DNA of 64,000 nt from Zhengitettix transpicula. Its lineage: Eukaryota > Arthropoda > Insecta > Orthoptera > Tetrigidae. How positions within the stretch are numbered: the stretch's first letter is position 1; the number at the start of each line of letters is the position of its first letter. Shown one piece after another: positions 11,601 to 26,290 of the stretch. A model generated the notes under the pieces. The model ran no database searches and was not told where the DNA came from. It saw only the letters and a list, made by a program, of their open reading frames with translations. Location: assembly GCA_037074705.1 (NCBI GenBank), contig JAYJMR010000049.1, forward strand, positions 107,244 to 171,243, given 5' to 3'. Position numbers and translations under genes: made by a program.

Positions 11601-14600
11601 AGTGCAGGTTTGAGTAATTTTTATAAAGAACGAGTCATTTATTATGAAATAAGACTTTGTTATTTGAAGATTCTTGATTGGTGAAATTCCAAACTTGTCG
11701 TCGAAACGTCGAAATATTACGATATATTAATTAATATTAATGGATTAAGATTTTAGATGTGCAGGTTTGAGTAATTTTTATAAAGACGAGTCATTTATTA
11801 TGAAATAAGACTTTGTTATTTGAAGATTCTTGGTTGGTGAAATTCCAAACTTGTCGTCGAAACGTCGAAATATTACGATATATTAATTAATATTAATGGA
11901 TTAAGATTTTAGAAGTGCAGGTTTGAGTAATTTTTATAAAGAACGAGTCATTTATTATGAAATAAGACTTTGTTATTTGAAGATTCTTGGTTGGTGAAAT
12001 TCCAAACTTGTCGTCGAAACGTCGAAATATTACGATATATTAATTAATATTAATGGATTAAGATTTTAGAAGTGCAGGTTTGAGTAATTTTTATAAAGAA
12101 CGAGTCATTTATTATGAAATAAGACTTTGTTATTTGAAGATTCTTGGGTTGGTGAAATTCCAAACTTGTCGTCGAAACGTCGAAATATTACGATATATTA
12201 ATTAATATTAATAGATAAAGATTTTAGAAGTGCAGGTTTGAGTAATTTTTATAAAGAACGAGTCATTTATTATGAAATAAGACTTTGTTATTTGAAGATT
12301 CTTGGTTGGTGAAATTCCAAACTTGTCGTCGAAACGTCGAAATATTACGATATATTAATTAATATTAATAGATTAAGATTTTAGAAGTGCAGGTTTGAGT
12401 AATTTTTATAAAGAACGAGTCATTTATTATGAAATAAGACTTTGTTATTTGAAGATTCTTGGTTGGTGAAATTCCAAACTTGTCGTCGAAACGTCGAAAT
12501 ATTGGGATATATTAATTAATATTAATAGATTAAGATTTTAGAAGTGCTGGTTTGAGTAATTTTTATAAAGAACGAGTCATTTATTATGAAATAAGACTTT
12601 GTTATTTGAAGATTCTTGGTTGGTGAAATTCCAAACTTGTCGTCGAAACGTCGAAATATTGGGATACATTAATTAATATTAATAGATTAAGATTTTAGAA
12701 GTGCAGGTTAGAGTAATTTTTATAAAGAACGAGTCATTTATTATGAAATAAGACTTTGTTATTTGAAGATTCTTGGTTGGTGAAATTCCAAACTTGTCGT
12801 CGAAACGTCGAAATATTGGGATATATTAATTAATATTAATGGATTAAGATTTTAGAAGTGCAGATTAGAGTAATTTTTATAAAGAACGAGTCATTTATTA
12901 TGAAATAAGACTTTGTTATTTGAAGATTCTTGGTTGGTGAAATTCCAAACTTGTCGTCGAAACGTCGAAATATTACGATATATTAATTAATATTAATAGA
13001 TTAAGATTTTAGAAGTGCAGGTTTGACTAATTTTTAAAAAGAACGAGTCATTTATTATGAAATAAGACTTTGTTGTTTGAAGATTCTTGGTTGGTGAAAT
13101 TCCAAACTTGTCGTCGAAACGTCGAAATATTACGATATATTAATTAATATTAATGGATTAAGATTTTAGAAGTGCAGGTTTGAGTAATTTTTATAAAAAA
13201 CGAGTCATTTATTATGAAATAAGACTTTGTTATTTGAAGATTCTTGGTTGGTGAAATTCCAAACTTGTCGTCGAAACGTCGAAATATTACGATATATTAA
13301 TTAATATTAATGGATTAAGATTTTAGAAGTGCAGGTTTGACTAATTTTTAAAAAGAACGAGTCATTTATTATGAAATAAGACTTTGTTGTTTGAAGATTC
13401 TTGGTTGGTGAAATTCCAAACTTGTCGTCGAAACGTCGAAATATTACGATATATTAATTAATATTAATGGATTAAGATTTTAGAAGTGCAGGTTTGAGTA
13501 ATTTTTATAAAGAACGAGTCATTTATTATGAAATAAGACTTTGTTATTTGAAGATTCTTGGTTGGTGAAATTCCAAACTTGTCGTCGAAACGTTGAAATA
13601 TTACGATATATTAATTAATATTAATGGATTAAGATTTTAGATGTGCAGGTTTGAGTAATTTTTATAAAGAACGAGTCATTTATTATGAAATAAGACTTTG
13701 TTATTTGAAGATTCTTGGTTGGTGAAATTCCAAACTTGTCGTCGAAACGTCGAAATATTACGATATATTAATTAATATTAATGGATTAAGATTTTAGAAG
13801 TGCAGGTTTGAGTAATTTTTATAAAGAACGAGTCATTTATTATGAAATAAGACTTTGTTATTTGAAGATTCTTGGTTGGTGAAATTCCAAACTTGTCGTC
13901 GAAACGTCGAAATATTACGATATATTAATTAATATTAATGGATTAAGATTTTAGAAGTGCAGGTTTGAGTAATTTTTATAAAGAACGAGTCATTTATTAT
14001 GAAATAAGACTTTGTTATTTGAAGATTCTTGGTTGGTGAAATTCCAAACTTGTCGTCGAAACGTCGAAATATTACGATATATTAATTAATATTAATAGAT
14101 AAAGATTTTAGAAGTGCAGGTTTGAGTAATTTTTATAAAGAACGAGTCATTTATTATGAAATAAGACTTTGTTATTTGAAGATTCTTGGTTGGTGATGGT
14201 GAAATTCCAAACTTGTCGTCGAAACGTCGAAATATTACGATATATTAATTAATATTAATAGATTAAGATTTTAGAAGTGCAGGTTTGAGTAATTTTTATA
14301 AAGAACGAGTCATTTATTATGAAATAAGACTTTGTTATTTGAAGATTCTTGGTTGGTGAAATTCCAAACTTGTCGTCGAAACGTCGAAATATTACGATAT
14401 ATTAATTAATATTAATGGATTAAGATTTTAGAAGTGCAGGTTTGAGTAATTTTTATAAAGAACGAGTCATTTATTATGAAATAAGACTTTGTTATTTGAA
14501 GATTCTTGGTTGGTGAAATTCCAAACTTGTCGTCGAAACGTCGAATATTACGATATATTAGTTAATATTAATAGATTAAGATTTTAGAAGTGCTGGTTTA

Positions 14601-16029
14601 AGTAATTTTTATAAAGAACGAGTCATTTATTATGAAATAAGACTTTGTTATTTGAAGATTCTTGGTTGGTGAAATTCCAAACTTGTCGTCGAAACGTCGA
14701 AATATTACGATATATTAATTAATATTAATAGATTAAGATTTTAGAAGTGCAGGTTTGAGTAATTTTTATAAAGAACGAGTCATTTATTATGAAATAAGAC
14801 TTTGTTATTTGAAGATTCTTGGTTGGTGAAATTCCAAACTTGTCGTCGAAACGTCGAAATATTACGATATATTAATTAATATTAATGGATTAAGATTTTA
14901 GAAGTGCAGGTTTGAGTAATTTTTATAAAGAACGAGTCATTTATTATGAAATAAGACTTTGTTATTTGAAGATTCTTGGTTGGTGAAATTCCAAACTTGT
15001 CGTCGAAACGTCGAAATATTACGATATATTAATTAATATTAATAGATAAAGATTTTAGAAGTGCAGGTTTGAGTACTTTTTATAAAGAACGAGTCATTTA
15101 TTATGAAATAAGACTTTGTTATTTGAAGATTCTTGGTTGGTGAAATTCCAAACTTGTCGTCGAAACGTCGAAATATTACGATATATTAATTAATATTAAT
15201 AGATTAAGATTTAAGAAGTGCAAGTTGAGTAATTTTTATAAAGAACGAGTCATTTATTATGAAATAAGACTTTGTTATTTGAAGATTCTTGGTTGGTAAA
15301 TTCCAAACTTGTCGTCGAAACGTCGAAATATTACGATATATTAATTAATATTAATGGATTAAGATTTTAGAAGTGCAGGTTTGAGTAATTTTTATAAAGA
15401 ACGAGTCATTTATTATGAAATAAGACTTTGTTATTTGAAGATTCTTGGTTGGTGAAATTCCAAACTTGTCGTCGAAACGTCGAAATATTGGGATATATTA
15501 ATTAATATTAATAGATAAAGATTTTAGAAGTGCTGGTTTGAGTAATTTTTATAAAGAACGAGTCATTTATTATGAAATAAGACTTTGTTATTTGAAGATT
15601 CTTGGTTGGTGAAATTCCAAACTTGTCGTCGAAACGTCGAAATATTACGATATATTAATTAATATTAATGGATTAAGATTTTAGAAGTGCAGGTTTGAGT
15701 AATTTTTATAAAGAACGAGTCATTTATTATGAAATAAGACTTTGTTATTTGAAGATTCTTGGTTGGTGAAATTCCAAACTTGTCGTCGAAACGTCGAAAT
15801 ATTACGATATATTAATTAATATTAATGGATTAAGATTTTAGAAGTGCAGGTTTGAGTAATTTTTATAAAGAACGAGTCATTTATTATGAAATAAGACTTT
15901 GTTATTTGAAGATTCTTGGTTGGTGAAATTCCAAACTTGTCGTCGAAACGTCGAAATATTACGATATATTAATTAATATTAATAGATTAAGATTTTAGAA
16001 GTGCAGGTTTGACTAATTTTTAAAAAGAA

Positions 16030-17940
16030 CGAGTCATTTATTATGAAATAAGACTTTGTTGTTTGAAGATTCTTGGTTGGTGAAATTCCAAACTTGTCGT
16101 CGAAACGTCGAAATATTACGATATATTAATTAATATTAATGGATTAAGATTTTAGAAGTGCAGGTTTGAGTAATTTTTATAAAAAACGAGTCATTTATTA
16201 TGAAATAAGACTTTGTTATTTGAAGATTCTTGGTTGGTGAAATTCCAAACTTGTCGTCGAAACGTCGAAATATTACGATATATTAATTAATATTAATGGA
16301 TTAATATTTTAGAAGTGCTGGTTTGAGTAATTTTTATAAAGAACGAGTCATTTATTATGAAATAAGACTTTGTTATTTTTAGATTCTTGGTTGGTGAAAT
16401 TCCAAACTTGTCGTCGAAACGTCGAAATATTACGATATATTAATTAATATTAATGGATTAAGATTTTAGAAGTGCTGGTTTGAGTAATTTTTATAAAGAA
16501 CGAGTCATTTATTATGAAATAAGACTTTGTTATTTGAAGATTCTTGGTTGGTGAAATTCCAAACTTGTCGTCGAAACGTCGAAATATTACGATATATTAA
16601 TTAATATTAATGGATGAAGATTTTAGAAGTGCTGGTTTGAGTAATTTTTATAAAGAACGAATCATTTATTATGAAATAAGACTTTGTTATTTGAAGATTC
16701 TTGGTTGGTGAAATTCCAAACTTGTCCTCGAAACGTCGAAATATTACGATATATTAATGAATATTAATGGATTAAGATTTTAGAAGTGCAGGTTTGAGTA
16801 TTTTTTATAAAGAACGAGTCATTTATTATGAAATAAGACTTTGTTATTAGAAGATTCTTGGTTGGTGAAATTCCAAACTTGTCGTCGAAACGTCGAAATA
16901 TTACGATATATTAATTAATATTAATGGATTAAGATTTTAGAAGTGCAGGTTTGAGTAATTTTTATAAAGAACGAGTCATTTATTATGAAATAAGACTTTG
17001 TTGTTTGAAGATTCTTGGTTGGTGAAATTCCAAACTTGTCGTCGAAACGTCGAAATATTACGATATATTAATTAATATTAATGGATTAAGATTTTAGAAG
17101 TGCAGGTTTGAGTAATTTTTATAAAAAACGAGTCATTTATTATGAAATAAGACTTTGTTATTTGAAGATTCTTGGTTGGTGAAATTCCAAACTTGTCGTC
17201 GAAACGTCGAAATATTACGATATATTAATTAATATTAATGGATTAATATTTTAGAAGTGCTGGTTTGAGTAATTTTTATAAAGAACGAGTCATTTATTAT
17301 GAAATAAGACTTTGTTATTTTTAGATTCTTGGTTGGTGAAATTCCAAACTTGTCGTCGAAACGTCGAAATATTACGATATATTAATTAATATTAATGGAT
17401 TAAGATTTTAGAAGTGCTGGTTTGAGTAATTTTTATAAAGAACGAGTCATTTATTATGAAATAAGACTTTGTTATTTGAAGATTCTTGGTTGGTGAAATT
17501 CCAAACTTGTCGTCGAAACGTCGAAATATTACGATATATTAATTAATATTAATGGATGAAGATTTTAGAAGTGCTGTTTGAGTAATTTTTATAAAGAACG
17601 AATCATTTATTATGAAATAAGACTTTGTTATTTGAAGATTCTTGGTTGGTGAAATTCCAAACTTGTCCTCGAAACGTCGAAATATTACGATATATTAATG
17701 AATATTAATGGATTAAGATTTTAGAAGTGCAGGTTTGAGTATTTTTTATAAAGAACGAGTCATTTATTATGAAATAAGACTTTGTTATTAGAAGATTCTT
17801 GGTTGGTGAAATTCCAAACTTGTCGTCGAAACGTCGAAATATTACGATATATTAATTAATATTAATGGATTAAGATTTTAGAAGTGCAGGTTTGAGTAAT
17901 TTTTATAAAGAACGAGTCATTTATTATGAAATAAGACTTT
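16030..17940 (+). repeat. Duplicated 6-monomer satellite block (about 942 bp)
   Basis: Rare variants recur 941-942 bp apart: ttgtttgaag at 16059 and 17001, ttaatattttag at 16301 and 17243, and cttgtcctcg at 16721 and 17662. The variants ttaatgaatatt and gttattagaag also occur in both copies. The copies are directly adjacent, near 16030-16985 and 16985-17940. Confidence 0.85.
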
Positions 17941-20659
17941 GTTATTTGAAGATTCTTGGTTGGTGAAATTCCAAACTTGTCGTCGAAACGTCGAAATATT
18001 ACGATATATTAATTAATATTAATGGATTAAGATATTAGAAGTGCAGGTTTGAGTAATTTTTATAAAGAACGAGTCATTTATTATGAAATAAGACTTTGTT
18101 ATTTGAAGATTCTTGGTTGGTGAAATTCCAAACTTGTCGTCGAAACGTCGAAATATTACGATATATTAATTAATATTAATGGATTAAGATTTTAGAAGTG
18201 CAGGTTTGAGTAATTTTTATAAAGAACGAGTCATTTATTATGAAATAAGACTTTGTTATTTGAAGATTCTTGGTTGGTGAAATTCCAAACTTGTCGTCGA
18301 AACGTCGAAATATTACGATATATTAATTAATATTAATAGATTAAGATTTTAGAAGTGCAGGTTTGAGTAATTTTTATAAAGAACGAGTCATTTATTATGA
18401 AATAAGACTTTGTTATTTGAAGATTCTTTGTTGGTGAAATTCCAAACTTGTCGTCGAAACGTCGAAATATTACGATATATTAATTAATATTAATGGTTTA
18501 AGATTTTAGAAGTGCAGGTTTGAGTAATTTTTATAAAGAACGAGTCATTTATTATGAAATAAAACTTTGTTATTTGAAGATTCTTGGTTGGTGAAATTCC
18601 AAACTTGTCGTCGAAACGTCGAAATATTACGATATATTAATTAATATTAATAGATTAAGATTTTAGAAGTGCAGGTTTGACTAATTTTAAAAAGAACGAG
18701 TCATTTATTATGAAATAAGACTTTGTTATTTGAAGATTCTTGGTTGGTGAAATTCCAAACTTGTAGTCGAAACGTCGAAATATTATGATATATTAATTAA
18801 TATTATAGATTAAGATTTTAGAAGTGCAGGTTTGAGTAATTTTTATAAAGAACGAATCATTTATTATGAAATAAGACTTTGTTATTTGAAGATTCTTGGT
18901 TGGTGAAATTCCAAACTTGTCGTCGAAACGTCGAAATATTACGATATATTAATTAATATTAATGGATTAAGATTTTAGAAGTGCAGGTTTGAGTAATTTT
19001 TATAAAGAACGAGTCATTTATTATGAAATAAGACTTTGTTATTTGAAGATTCTTGGTTGGTGAAATTCCAAACTTGTCGTCGAAACGTCGAAATATTACG
19101 ATATATTAATTAATATTAATGGATTAAGATTTTAGAAGTGCAGGTTTGAGTAATTTTTATAAAGAACGAGTCATTTATTATGAAATAAGACTTTGTTATT
19201 TGAAGATTCTTGGTTGGTGAAATTCCAAACTTGTCGTCGAAACGTCGAAATATTACGATATATTAATTAATATTAATAGATTAAGATTTTAGAAGTGCAG
19301 GTTTGACTAATTTTTAAAAGAACGAGTCATTTATTATGAAATAAGACTTTGTTATTTGAAGATTCTTGGTAGGTGAAATTCCAAACTTGTCGTCGAAACG
19401 ACGAAATATTATGATATATTAATTAGTATTAATAGATTAAGATTTAGAAGTGCAGGTTTGAGTAATTTTTATAAAGAACGAGTCATTTATTATGAAATAA
19501 GACTTTGTTATTTGAAGATTCTTGGTTGGTGAAATTCCAAACTTGTCGTCGAAACGTCGAAATATTACGATATATTAATTAATATTAATAGATTAAGATT
19601 TTAGAAGTGCAGGTTTGACTAATTTTTAAAAAGAACGAGTCATTTATTATGAAATAAGACTTTGTTATTTGAAGATTCTTGGTAGGTGAAATTCCAAACT
19701 TGTCGTCGAAACGTCGAAATATTATGATATATTAATTAGTATTAATAGATTAAGATTTTAGAAGTGCTGGTTTGAGTAATTTTATAAAGAACGAGTCATT
19801 TATTATGAAATAAGACTTTGTTATTTGAAGATTCTTGGTTGGTGAAATTCCAAACTTGTCGTCGAAACGTCGAAATATTACGATATATTAATGAATATTA
19901 ATGGATTAAGATTTTAGAAGTGCAGGTTTGAGTAATTTTTATAAAGAACGAGTCATTTATTATGAAATAAGACTTTGTTATTAGAAGATTCTTGGTTGGT
20001 GAAATTCCAAACTTGTCGTCGAAACGTCGAAATATTACGATATATTAATTAATATTAATGGATTAAGATTTTAGAAGTGCAGGTTTGAGTAATTTTTATA
20101 AAGAACGAGTCATTTATTATGAAATAAGACTTTGTTATTTGAAGATTCTTGGTTGGTGAAATTCCAAACTTGTCGTCAAAACGTCGAAATATTACGATAT
20201 ATTAATTAATATTAATGGATTAAGATTTTAGAAGTGCAGGTTTGAGTAATTTTTATAAAGAACGAGTCATTTATTATGAAATAAGACTTTGTTATTTGAA
20301 GATTCTTGGTTGGTGAAATTCCAAACTTGTCGTCGAAACGTCGAAATATTACGATATATTAATTAATATTAATAGATTAAGATTTTAGAAGTGCAGGTTT
20401 GAGTAATTTTTATAAAGAACGAGTCATTTATTATGAAATAAGACTTTGTTATTTGAAGATTCTTGGTTGGTGAAATTCCAAACTTGTCGTCGAAACGTCG
20501 AAATATTACGATATATTAATTAATATTAATGGTTTAAGATTTTAGAAGTGCAGGTTTGAGTAATTTTTATAAAGAACGAGTCATTTATTATGAAATAAAA
20601 CTTTGTTATTTGAAGATTCTTGGTTGGTGAAATTCCAAACTTGTCGTCGAAACGTCGAA

Positions 20660-23600
20660 ATATTACGATATATTAATTAATATTAATAGATTAAGATTTT
20701 AGAAGTGCAGGTTTGACTAATTTTTAAAAAGAACGAGTCATTTATTATGAAATAAGACTTTGTTATTTGAAGATTCTTGGTTGGTGAAATTCCAAACTTG
20801 TAGTCGAAACGTCGAAATATTATGATATAATAATTAATATTAATAGATTAAGATTTTAGAAGTGCAGGTTTGAGTAATTTTTATAAAGAACGAATCATTT
20901 ATTATGAAATAAGACTTTGTTATTTGAAGATTCTTGGTTGGTGAAATTCCAAACTTGTCGTCGAAACGTCGAAATATTACGATATATTAATTAATATTAA
21001 TGGATTAAGATTTTAGAAGTGCAGGTTTGAGTAATTTTTATAAAGAACGAGTCATTTATTATGAAATAAGACTTTGTTATTTGAAGATCCTTGGTTGGTG
21101 AAATTCCAAACTTGTCGTCGAAACGTCGAAATATTACGATATATTAATTAATATTAATGGATTAAGATTTTAGAAGTGCAGGTTTGAGTAATTTTTATAA
21201 AGAACGAGTCATTTATTATGAAATAAGACTTTGTTATTTGAAGATTCTTGGTTGGTGAAATTCCAAACTTGTCGTCGAAACGTCGAAATATTACGATATA
21301 TTAATTAATAATTATGGATTAAGATTTTAGAAGTGCAGGTTTGAGTAATTTTTATAAAGAACGAGTCATTTATTATGAAATAAGACTTTGTTATTTGAAG
21401 ATTCTTGGTTGGTGAAATTCCAAACTTGTCGTCGAAACGTCGAAATATTACGATATATTAATTAGTATTAATAGATTAAGATTTTAGAAGTGCTGGTTTG
21501 AGTAATTTTTATAAAGAACGAGTCATTTATTATGAAATAAGACTTTGTTATTGGAAGATTCTTGGTTGGTGAAATTCCAAACTTGTCGTCGAAACGTCGA
21601 AATATTACGATATATTAATTAATATTAATGGATTAAGATTTTAGATGTGCAGGTTTGAGTAATTTTTATAAAGAACGAGTCATTTATTATGAAATAAGAC
21701 TTTGTTATTTGAAGATTCTTGGTTGGTGAAATTCCAAACTTGTCGTCGAAACGTCGAAATATTGGGATATATTAATTAATATTAATAGATAAAGATTTTA
21801 GAAGTGCTGGTTTGAGTAATTTTTATAAAGAACGAGTCATTTATTATGAAATAAGACTTTGTTATTTGAAGATTCTTGGTTGGTGAAATTCCAAACTTGT
21901 CGTCGAAACGTCGAAATATTACGATTTATTAATTAATATTAATGGATTAAGATTTTAGAAGTGCAGGTTTGAGTAATTTTTATAAAGAACGAGTCATTTA
22001 TTATGAAATAAGACTTTGTTATTTGAAGATTCTTGGTTGGTGAAATTCCAAACTTGTCGTCGAAATGTCGAAATATTACGATATATTAATTAATATTAAT
22101 GGATTAAGATTATAGATGTGCAGGTTTGAGTAATTTTATAAAGAACGAGTCATTTATTATGTAATAAGACTTTGTTATTTGAAGATTCTTGGTTGGTGAA
22201 ATTCCAAACTTGTCGTCGAAACGTCGAAATATTACGATATATTAATTAATATTAATGGATTAAGATTTTAGATGTGCAGGTTTGAGTAATTTTTATAAAG
22301 AACGAGTCATTTATTATGAAATAAGACTTTGTTATTTGAAGATTCTTGGTTGGTGAAATTCCAAACTTGTCGTCGAAACGTCGTAATATTGGGATATATT
22401 AATTAATATTAATAGATAAAGATTTTAGAAGTGCTGGTTTGAGTAATTTTTATAAAGAACGAGTCATTTATTATGAAATAAGACTTTGTTATTTGAAGAT
22501 TCTTGGTTGGTGAAATTCCAAACTTGTCGTCGAAACGTCGAAATATTACGATATATTAATTAATATTATTGGATAAAGATTTTAGATGAGCAGGTTTGAG
22601 TAATTTTATAAAGAACGAGTCATTTATTATGAAATAAGACTTTGTTATTTGAAGATTCTTGGTTGGTGAAATTCCAAACTTGTCGTCGAAACGTCGAAAT
22701 ATTACGATATATTAATTAATATTAATGGATTAAGATTTTAGAAGTGCAGGTTTGAGTAATTTTTATAAAGAACGAGTCATTTATTATGAAATAAGACTTT
22801 GTTATTTGAAGATTCTTGGTTGGTGAAATTCTTAACTTGTCGTCGAAAAGTCGAAATATTACGATATATTAATTAATATTAATGGATTAGATTTTAGAAT
22901 TGCAGGTTTGAGTAATTTTTATAAAGAACGAGTCATTTATTATGAAATAAGACTTTGTTATTTGAAGATTCTTGGTTGGTGAAATTCCAAACTTGTCGTC
23001 GAAACGTCGAAATATTGGGATATATTAATTAATATTAATAGATTAAGATTTTAGAAGTGCTGGTTTAAGTAATTTTTATAAAGAACGAGTCATTTATTAT
23101 GAAATAAGACTTTGTTATTTGAAGATTCTTGGTTGGTGAAATTCCAAACTTGTCGTCGAAACGTCGAAATATTACGATATATTAATTAATATTAATAGAT
23201 TAAGATTTTAAAAGTGCAGGTTTGACTAATTTTTATAAAGAACGAGTCATTTATTATGAAATAAGACTTTGTTATTTGAAGATTCTTGGTTGGTGAAATT
23301 CCAAACTTGTCGTCGAAACGTCGAAATATTACGATATATTAAATAATATTAATGGATTAAGATTTTAGAAGTGCAGGTTTGAGTAATTTTTATAAAGAAC
23401 GAGTCATTTATTATGAAATAAGACTTTGTTATTTGAAGATTCTTGGTTGGTGAAATTCCAAACTTGTCGTCGAAACGTCGAAATATTACGATATATTAAT
23501 TAATATTAATAGATTAAGATTTTAGAAGTGCAGGTTTGACTAATTTTTAAAAAGAACGAGTCATTTATTATGAAATAAGACTTTGTTATTTGAAGATTCT

Positions 23601-26290
23601 TGGTTGGTGAAATTCAAACTTGTAGTCGAAACGTCGAAATATTATGATATAATAATTAATATTAATAGATTAAGATTTTAGAAGTGCAGGTTTGAGTAAT
23701 TTTTATAAAGAACGAATCATTTATTATGAAATAAGACTTTGTTATTTGAAGATTCTTGGTTGGTGAAATTCCAAACTTGTCGTCGAAACGTCGAAATATT
23801 ACGATATATTAATTAATATTAATGGATTAAGATTTAGAAGTGCAGGTTTGAGTAATTTTTATAAAGAACGAGTCATTTATTATGAAATAAGACTTTGTTA
23901 TTTGAAGATCCTTGGTTGGTGAAATTCCAAACTTGTCGTCGAAACGTCGAAATATTACGATATATTAATTAATATTAATGGATTAAGATTTTAGAAGTGC
24001 AGGTTTGAGTAATTTTTATAAAGAACGAGTCATTTATTATGAAATAAGACTTTGTTATTTGAAGATTCTTGGTTGGTGAAATTCCAAACTTGTCGTCGAA
24101 ACGTCGAAATATTACGATATATTAATTAATAATTATGGATTAAGATTTTAGAAGTGCAGGTTTGAGTAATTTTTTATAAAGAACGAGTCATTTATTATGA
24201 AATAAGACTTTGTTATTTGAAGATTCTTGGTTGGTGAAATTCCAAACTTGTCGTCGAAACGTCGAAATATTACGATATATTAATTAGTATTAATAGATTA
24301 AGATTTTAGAAGTGCTGGTTTGAGTAATTTTTATAAAGAACGAGTCATTTATTATGAAATAAGACTTTGTTATTGGAAGATTCTTGGTTGGTGAAATTCC
24401 AAACTTGTCGTCGAAACGTCGAAATATTACGATATATTAATTAATATTAATGGATTAAGATTTTAGATGTGCAGGTTTGAGTAATTTTTATAAAGAACGA
24501 GTCATTTATTATGAAATAAGACTTTGTTATTTGAAGATTCTTGGTTGGTGAAATTCCAAACTTGTCGTCGAAACGTCGAAATATTGGGATATATTAATTA
24601 ATATTAATAGATAAAGATTTTAGAAGTGCTGGTTTGAGTAATTTTTATAAAGAACGAGTCATTTATTATGAAATAAGACTTTGTTATTTGAAGATTCTTG
24701 GTTGGTGAAATTCCAAACTTGTCGTCGAAACGTCGAAATATTACGATTTATTAATTAATAATAATGGATTAAGATTTTAGAAGTGCAGGTTTGAGTAATT
24801 TTTATAAAGAACGAGTCATTTATTATGAAATAAGACTTTGTTATTTGAAGATTCTTGGTTGGTGAAATTCCAAACTTGTCGTCGAAATGTCGAAATATTA
24901 CGATATATTAATTAATATTAATGGATTAAGATTTTAGATGTGCAGGTTTGAGTAATTTTTATAAAGAACGAGTCATTTATTATGTAATAAGACTTTGTTA
25001 TTTGAAGATTCTTGGTTGGTGAAATTCCAAACTTGTCGTCGAAACGTCGAAATATTACGATATATTAATTAATATTAATGGATTAAGATTTTAGATGTGC
25101 AGGTTTGAGTAATTTTTATAAAGAACGAGTCATTTATTATGAAATAAGACTTTGTTATTTGAAGATTCTTGGTTGGTGAAATTCCAAACTTGTCGTCGAA
25201 ACGTCGTAATATTGGGATATATTAATTAATATTAATAGATAAAGATTTTAGAAGTGCTGGTTTGAGTAATTTTTATAAAGAACGAGTCATTTATTATGAA
25301 ATAAGACTTTGTTATTTGAAGATTCTTGGTTGGTGAAATTCCAAACTTGTCGTCGAAACGTCGAAATATTACGATATATTAATTAATATTATTGGATAAA
25401 GATTTTAGATGAGCAGGTTTGAGTAATTTTTATAAAGAACGAGTCATTTATTATGAAATAAGACTTTGTTATTTGAAGATTCTTGGTTGGTGAAATTCCA
25501 AACTTGTCGTCGAAACGTCGAAATATTACGATATATTAATTAATATTAATGGATTAAGATTTTAGAAGTGCAGGTTTGAGTAATTTTTATAAAGAACGAG
25601 TCATTTATTATGAAATAAGACTTTGTTATTTGAAGATTCTTGGTTGGTGAAATTCTTAACTTGTCGTCGAAAAGTCGAAATATTACGATATATTAATTAA
25701 TATTAATGGATTAGATTTTAGAATTGCAGGTTTGAGTAATTTTTATAAAGAACGAGTCATTTATTATGAAATAAGACTTTGTTATTTGAAGATTCTTGGT
25801 TGGTGAAATTCCAAACTTGTCGTCGAAACGTCGAAATATTGGATATATTAATTAATATTAATAGATTAAGATTTTAGAAGTGCTGGTTTAAGTAATTTTT
25901 ATAAAGAACGAGTCATTTATTATGAAATAAGACTTTGTTATTTGAAGATTCTTGGTTGGTGAAATTCCAAACTTGTCGTCGAAACGTCGAAATATTACGA
26001 TATATTAATTAATATTAATAGATTAAGATTTTAAAAGTGCAGGTTTGACTAATTTTTATAAAGAACGAGTCATTTATTATGAAATAAGACTTTGTTATTT
26101 GAAGATTCTTGGTTGGTGAAATTCCAAACTTGTCGTCGAAACGTCGAAATATTACGATATATTAAATAATATTAATGGATTAAGATTTTAGAAGTGCAGG
26201 TTTGAGTAATTTTTATAAAGAACGAGTCATTTATTATGAAATAAGACTTTGTTATTTGAAGATTCTTGGTTGGTGAAATTCCAAACTTGT
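20660..26290 (+). repeat. Duplicated 18-monomer higher-order block (about 2.82 kb)
   Basis: A long ordered series of private variants recurs at an offset of about 2822-2824 bp, close to 18 monomers less a few small deletions. Examples are tagtcgaaac at 20801 and 23623, and cttaacttgt at 22831 and 25655. Also shared are gatccttgg, taattaataattatgg, gttattggaag, cgaaatgtcg, cgtcgtaatattggg and ttaaataatatt. The copies lie near 20660-23480 and 23480-26290. Confidence 0.88.
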
